Of a stretch of DNA of 7,583 nucleotides, positions 1 through 5,400 are shown piece by piece (position 1 is the first letter of the stretch; the number at the start of each line of letters is the position of its first letter). The translations under genes and the position numbers were made by a program. The DNA lies in NCBI GenBank assembly GCA_023135545.1, contig JAGLSY010000252.1, positions 1 through 7,583 on the forward strand, given 5' to 3'. The DNA is from Thermoplasmata archaeon. Its GTDB lineage: Archaea; Thermoplasmatota; Thermoplasmata; SG8-5; JAGLSY01. The notes below the pieces were generated by a model that was given only the letters and a program-made list of their open reading frames with translations, searched no databases and was not told the DNA's origin.

Positions 1-2493
1 CTCAGAAACCTCAGGAGCGGCCTGACCAACGGCTTGACAAACGGAACCGGCCTGACCAACGGCCTCGGAGGCCACAGGTTCAACAGGGAGTCCAGGCGCA
101 ACAAGTGGAAGCTCTACATAATTCCACTGGCCGCCGTTCTGCTGTTGATAATCCCGATGATTTCCATAACCGCGCCGCCCATCGAGCCGGATTCCATAAT
201 CATCGACGGTGAATTCTCGGACTGGGCCAGCATAAGTGAAACAACATCCGGTGTGGAGGCCACGGGTTTCAATTCCAATGTGGACATAATAGCGATGGCT
301 GCCGAGAACAATGATGACAAATACCTGTCCTTCCATATTGACATAGTGGACAACGGCGAAATATTTGCCGGGGAGCCAGTTAGCGATGCAGGGATGGTCG
401 ATACCTTCCACATTTTCCTTGACACCGACCAGGACTCTGGCACAGGGTATTCCATAGCCGGAATCGGCGTGGATTACATGCTCGAGATGCGGGGCTGGAA
501 CGGTGAGGTTGGCGGCTCCCAGATACTTGAGTTCGCGGGTTCGGACAACGATGACTGGCGCGGCTTCAGAGCCACTGGCACAACGATTGCGGAGGCCGAG
601 GGCCAGACTGTGGAGACCCAGATTGCGTGGTCTGCAATAGATTTCACCGAGCCTGGCCCGGTAACTGTATATGCCCATTCCCAGTCCTATGACGGCTATC
701 ATGATTATTTCGATTATCTGGTCAGCAATTCCTTGCCCATTCTCGGGGTAACGCAGAGAAGCCTGGCACCTGAAATATTATCCGGAAACGGCCAAACCCT
801 TCTCGGTTTCGACGTTAAAGCCACCGAGACGGATGCGGTACTCGATTCAATCCAGATAACTTTCAAGGGCACCGCCTCCCTATCTGACATAAGTGCGGTG
901 AGGCTGGAAGATGCCAGTGGAGGCACGGTTGCCGAAACAACCCAGCTATCCGAATCCATCAGCCTTGGCATGGGCGCAATAACCGTGCCGGCAGGCGAGA
1001 CACAGAGTTTCACCCTGGAGGTTGATATTTCCTCTTCAGCAGAGGTCGGCAGAACCCTGGGAGCAATGATATCCAGTGCATCAGGAATCGCCGTGGAGAA
1101 CGGAGTTGCATCCCTGGTTACCGAGCCATCCGGCCATGACCTCGGGTACATTGATGTGGTACCTTTCGGAGTGATAATAGATGGCGGATTCAGTGATTGG
1201 GCTGAGGCATCCAGCGATGACATAGACGAGTCTACAGTAGGTTCTAGCTACTCTGTGGACATCACTAAGTACGGAGCGTACAACGACGGTTCCACTCTTT
1301 CCTTTTTCATGAGAACCAACGGCAACTTCATGGAAGGAGCTAGCGTTCCTCATGCAGGTGGAATAAGAGCCCCCTCATCCGAGATAATAACCCCCATCGT
1401 CGGACCAAGTTCCGTTGACAGCGATGGTGACGGAATCTTCAACGAGCACGAGCCAGGCTTCGAGCACGATTTCGATAATGATGGAATTCCGGATTCAGAA
1501 GATGATGACAAGGATAATGATGGTGAGATAGATTGTGATGCCGGAGGAACCGACGAGGAGCTTTTCAACAATCAGACCAAGGCCTCTAAGTACATAGGGC
1601 CAGTCGACCCAGAGCCCCCCACCAACGGCTATGATACAGCCATGATATATGTGGACGCCGACAATGATACAACCACAGGCTACCCACGTTCAGGATTGGG
1701 TGTGGATTACATAATCGAATTCACCGGCAAGTACGGAATAATCAAATCATCCTCCACAAGGCAGTTTGTGGGCCAGACCCAGGGTGAGTGGAACTGGACC
1801 GAGATCGGAATACCGGAATACGGCCATGACACCAAGCAGGTGGAGGCGATGCTGGATGTTCAGACCACGACAGATATTGCGGCATGCTTCGAGACGAGGG
1901 CATGGAATGATGCCAATGACGAATCTGATGAAAATGCCAATGCGGTTTTGGTGACCTTCGGTGTTAGAGCAGACAATGGATATGACCCGCTGGCACCGTC
2001 ATGGCCGGTGACTGTGTACGGCGTTGTCTCAAACACATCTGCCCCGGCACCGGACGGCACCTGGGTAACGATTGTGGTCAAGGACGGGGGCGGAACACCC
2101 CAGGCCTGGTACAATACGACCACTACAACATTTGGCGGAACCCAGGGCCTTTTTGTAGTATCTGGCATAACGGTAGAGAGTGGCTGGACAATCGAGCTCA
2201 ACGTGTCTTATGATTGGTCCGGAACTACCTACACTAGCACAAACAGCACCACGGCATCCAGCGATACTTACTATTACAATATGGATGTGGATACAACATC
2301 GATTATCCCCATTCCGGAATTTGATGAAATTATAATGCCGATATTGATTTTCATATCATTAATCATAATGACTGGCCGTAGGAAACACCAGCTATCAAAC
2401 AGGGCGAGCCAAGGCTCGTGGAAACAAATAAGTAATACAAATAACAATATATTTAAAATACAAGAAGGTGGAGAAAATGAGATTCAGCGATGA
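1..2493 (+). CDS. Membrane-tethered surface protein with two CBM9-like domains, a CnaB-like domain and a PEF-type C-terminal anchor (5' partial)
   Basis: Probably a cell-surface protein that binds glycan or extracellular matrix. The frame is open to base 1, so the true start is likely upstream; a TTG at 34 lies inside a GLTNG repeat and has no well-spaced ribosome site. Residues below are counted from 34. A basic stretch (RRNKWK) leads into a membrane helix at about 26-46, suggesting a cytoplasmic N-terminus. A CBM9-like domain (about 52-232) has the entry motif IDGEFSDW (57-64) and FLDTDQDSGTGY (128-139). A beta-sandwich follows (about 236-376). A second CBM9-like copy starts at IDGGFSDW (382-389), is interrupted by about 90 residues with Asp-rich calcium-type loops (462-509), and resumes at about 533 with VDADNDTTTGY. 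A CnaB-like domain spans about 657-752. The C-terminus has IPEF (760-763), a helix (766-779) and RRK (782-784), then an unusual 35-residue polar tail. Domain names come from motif recognition; the substrate is unknown. Confidence 0.9.
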   Translation, partial: LRNLRSGLTNGLTNGTGLTNGLGGHRFNRESRRNKWKLYIIPLAAVLLLIIPMISITAPPIEPDSIIIDGEFSDWASISETTSGVEATGFNSNVDIIAMAAENNDDKYLSFHIDIVDNGEIFAGEPVSDAGMVDTFHIFLDTDQDSGTGYSIAGIGVDYMLEMRGWNGEVGGSQILEFAGSDNDDWRGFRATGTTIAEAEGQTVETQIAWSAIDFTEPGPVTVYAHSQSYDGYHDYFDYLVSNSLPILGVTQRSLAPEILSGNGQTLLGFDVKATETDAVLDSIQITFKGTASLSDISAVRLEDASGGTVAETTQLSESISLGMGAITVPAGETQSFTLEVDISSSAEVGRTLGAMISSASGIAVENGVASLVTEPSGHDLGYIDVVPFGVIIDGGFSDWAEASSDDIDESTVGSSYSVDITKYGAYNDGSTLSFFMRTNGNFMEGASVPHAGGIRAPSSEIITPIVGPSSVDSDGDGIFNEHEPGFEHDFDNDGIPDSEDDDKDNDGEIDCDAGGTDEELFNNQTKASKYIGPVDPEPPTNGYDTAMIYVDADNDTTTGYPRSGLGVDYIIEFTGKYGIIKSSSTRQFVGQTQGEWNWTEIGIPEYGHDTKQVEAMLDVQTTTDIAACFETRAWNDANDESDENANAVLVTFGVRADNGYDPLAPSWPVTVYGVVSNTSAPAPDGTWVTIVVKDGGGTPQAWYNTTTTTFGGTQGLFVVSGITVESGWTIELNVSYDWSGTTYTSTNSTTASSDTYYYNMDVDTTSIIPIPEFDEIIMPILIFISLIIMTGRRKHQLSNRASQGSWKQISNTNNNIFKIQEGGENEIQR
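19..63 (+). repeat. GLTNG-encoding short repeat at the N-terminus of the first protein
   Basis: The 15-base unit GGCCTGACCAACGGC occurs identically at 19-33 and 49-63, with a diverged copy (ggcttgacaaacgga) at 31-45. All three encode GLTNG in the same frame. The repeat probably continues left of the window. It lies just ahead of a basic patch and a membrane helix, so it should be on the cytoplasmic side. From memory, similar G-x-T-N-G tails occur in surface proteins of Thermoplasmata-related archaea; this was not checked. Confidence 0.75.
1417..1560 (+). other. Asp-rich calcium-loop segment (thrombospondin type 3-like) inside the second CBM9-like domain
   Basis: Residues 462-509 of the first protein (counted from base 34) contain successive acidic loops: DSDGDGIFNEHE, then DFDNDGIPDSEDDD, then DNDGEIDCD. 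These resemble the DxDxDGxxD calcium loops of thrombospondin type 3 repeats. The first CBM9-like copy has no counterpart: there, the equivalent strands run almost directly from IFAGEPV to DTFHIFLDTD. The segment therefore looks like an insertion into the second copy, probably a calcium-stiffened spacer. Confidence 0.65.
2311..2385 (+). other. PEF-type C-terminal membrane anchor / sorting signal
   Basis: Encodes IPEFDEI, a hydrophobic helix (PILIFISLIIM) and then RRKH. This three-part layout (short motif, helix, basic cluster) is that of archaeal CTERM-type anchors, of which PEF-CTERM is one class handled by archaeosortase-type enzymes. Whether this copy is processed or simply stays as a transmembrane anchor cannot be told. 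No archaeosortase gene is in the window. Confidence 0.6.
2405..2418 (+). repeat. Short perfect inverted repeat within the 3' tail of the first gene
   Basis: CGAGCC-AA-GGCTCG is a perfect 6-base palindromic arm pair with a 2-base centre; a realistic hairpin would be 5 pairs with a CAAG loop. It lies 20 bases past the RRK codons, directly before an AT-rich stretch. It is not followed by a U-run, so it is a weak terminator candidate and may be chance. Confidence 0.35.
2446..2460 (+). promoter_or_regulatory. Candidate archaeal TATA box (box A) for the second gene
   Basis: AATATATTTAAAATA includes TTTAAA at 2452-2457, matching the archaeal box A type. It sits in an AT-rich stretch (7 G/C of 46 bases at 2421-2466) between genes of roughly 50% GC. 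Box A normally lies about 26 bases upstream of transcription start, which would place the start near 2476-2480, at or just after the ATG of the second gene. A leaderless transcript is therefore possible. The element lies inside the open frame of the first gene. Confidence 0.5.
2467..2473 (+). promoter_or_regulatory. Ribosome binding site for the second gene; decides its start
   Basis: GGTGGAG precedes ATG 2477. GGTG (2467-2470) matches part of the archaeal anti-SD complement GGAGGTGAT and leaves 6 bases to the ATG. A GTG at 2468 is in frame, but it lies within this site and has none of its own, so ATG 2477 is the better start. The site would be used by transcripts reading in from the first gene; a leaderless transcript from the nearby TATA box would lack it. 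Confidence 0.6.
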
Positions 2494-5400
2494 CCGGTGG
2501 GCGGTCAAATTGGTGAGCATAGTTACCGTACTATCCATGATATCCATGGCAGCCATGCCTCTTCTGGCAACAGGTGATGAACTGTTTGAGATTGCCAGCG
2601 GCGAGGGCGATTCTGGTGCTGGTACAACATCTCAATTTGGATTCAATGTGTCCAAGGCAGGGGATGTCAATGGTGATGGTATTGATGATTTCATTGTTGG
2701 AGCTCCCAATGCGGATTATAATTCGGTAACCGATTGCGGTGCCGCATTCATTTTCTTTGGTTATGATGGTATCCAGGACGCTGACCTGAATGCCAGCAAT
2801 GCCAATGTTTCCATCTATGGAATTGCGGCCAGCGGTCATTTCGGCTGGGATGTTGCGGATGCCGGGAATGTGAGCGGCGACATTTATGCAGACGTAATAA
2901 TAGGTGAGCCAGACAATGGGAATGGCAAGGCTTACATTTACTATGGGTCAGGCTCGATGACGGCTATCATGACCACATTAGATGCAGATATGACTATCAC
3001 AGGCGGATTCTCAGGGGACAAATTCGGAACGAGTGTGAGTGGAGCTGGCGAACTAAATGGCGATAGTTATGATGACGTGATAGTAGGCGCGCCTTATAAC
3101 GACACATCAGACGGCTCCATATCCAATGCCGGAGCAGCCTATGTTTACTATGGCGGCAGTCCCATGGACACCACAGCAGATGCATCGGTTTATGGAAAAT
3201 ACACAGATGGATATTTTGGATATTCCGTATCTGGTGCAGGTGATGTTGACGGTGCCAATAACGATGACCTGATAATAGGTGAGCCAGGTGAGGATTATGC
3301 ATACATCTACTATGGTGATGGAAGTATTGGCTCCACGGTCACCAATGCCTATACTTATGTGACCACCAACACAGATACGATTGGCACCACGACCAACTTT
3401 GCCAATGCCCAGGATTCTGATGCTGCTTTTGCGACCATCACAGAGGTCGACACCGGTGGAACAAGCAATGTCATAGTGAACGGCGATTTTGCGAGTGGTA
3501 CTACGACAGATGCAGACAACTGGGACGAATCCACAACTGGCACACTAGTTACTTGCACAAGGGATACTGCGGATGGCAACCCCTTGCCATGTATTAGAAT
3601 GCAGGGTTCGGAAGGCTCTGACGGCGATTGCTATGCCAACCAGAGCTTCACCTATAATGGGGCCACCCCTCCGAGCACAGCGACATTGGATTTTGACTGG
3701 GACCGTCAATGGAACTCGGCAACCACCGGACACCTCTACTTTGTTCTTGTTAAGCCAGATGCATCCGAGTCAACCTTGTGGAGCAACACAGATTCATCAA
3801 CGCCAGATTGGGTAAGTGTAACAGGTGTGGACATCGCAAGTGAATTTGATCAGACAGGAACTTATATTCTTAGTATTCACGGTGATCTAGAAGTTATCAG
3901 TGGTTCTGGCGCTAGATTGGTTCGTGTAAAAGTGGATAACGTCGCCATAAACATTGCATCATCCACGAACTACCGCTACGAGGTGGAATTCACAACATCC
4001 AGCGTTCCCTCGGCCACGACCCACTACCTGGAAATCTCATACAAGGTTAATTCAGAGAATTGCAGATTGGAGATATGGGATGGGACATCATTCAATCTTG
4101 AGACGACACTGACCAGTGCAACATCCACCACATATTCCTGCACCCTGACGACCAATGAATACAACGGCGGAAATGTCAGGGTGAAATACGTTGATGTGAC
4201 GCAAAGCAGTGATATCACACAGAACAGTGTAGATATCCTTTATCATAGGGTGAGGGGGGCCTCTATTATTGATGGCGTAGATAAGGTACTTATCGGTGAT
4301 TCCGGCACTGATTTCGGCACATCTGTATCTGGAATTGGAGATGTTAATGAGGGAAATGACGATGTAATTGTTGGTGCACCGGGAACAACAAATGGGAACG
4401 CATCTATGTTCTCTGGCGGAGACTTTGATGGGACTGGCTCCCGAACAGATACGATGCAGTCGGATTTCACGGCTAGTGGCAGCAGTTTGGCCTTATCGAA
4501 TCCGAGTGGCGGTATGTTCACAAATTCCGCTGGAGATCTGAATCTGAGTGGGAACATATTTATCGATGATAATTTTGACAGTGATACCTCGCCAGGAAAC
4601 CCCAGCGGTTGGACCGTTACCGAGGATACGGACTATAATGTGGATGTTAGCACAACACAATCACATTCGGGAACACAGAGCGTGCAATTTACGGATACAG
4701 ACAGTTCTTCTGGAGCAATGATAGAGCAGACTTTCACAGGGCAGACATATCTGGCTTTCGAGTATTGGATATATACCACCTCAAGCGATGAATTTCAGGC
4801 TATCGTAGGTCCTGAGAATCCAAATCACAATGCCATGATAGATTTTTATGATGGTAACATATATTACCATGATGGGGGCTTTACCTCATTTTTAACTTAT
4901 TCATACAACACTTGGCACAAGGTTAAGTTGGTGCTTGACTGCGTCTCGGACACATATCACATATATATCAATGATAATTTAGAAGTAAGCGATGTATCTT
5001 TCAACGAAGTGGCAGACACCATCTCAAGAGTGGACTTACATACTACAACCACTGCCGCTGCTTCGGAAGTATACATTGATGATGTTAAGGTTTACACCTA
5101 CAACACCCCTGGCACCTACACATCTTCGGCAACGGTAACGGCTGGATATATCACATCCATCACACCAACCTGGACTGCTGATACGAACAGTCAAACCATG
5201 ACCATTTCAGTTTCAAGAGATGACGGTACGACCTGGATTGCTGTCACCCATGGTAATGAATACTCTTTCATAAGTGAAGAAGCAAGAGGCAAAAACCTCA
5301 AATACAAGGTGGATATGAGTAACACAAATGTGGCCTACAGTCCAGTGCTCTATGACATCACTTTGGCATACAAATACTGCAAAGCTGGTGTCACCCTCAT

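Noticed and set aside
34..36. TTG as the start of the first gene
   Set aside because: It sits inside the GLTNG repeat, the frame is open upstream, and the nearest GGAG is about 16 bases away.
714..1223. Minus-strand open frame of 169 codons
   Set aside because: Antisense to the beta-sandwich of the first protein; Ser/Pro-rich composition and no recognisable motif or start signal.
2405..2418. Hairpin as a transcription terminator for the first gene
   Set aside because: The loop is very small, no T-run follows, and archaeal terminators usually depend on T-tracts rather than hairpins. Kept only as an inverted repeat.
2468..2470. GTG as the start of the second gene
   Set aside because: It lies within the GGTGGAG ribosome site of ATG 2477 and has no site of its own; it would add only three residues ahead of the signal peptide.
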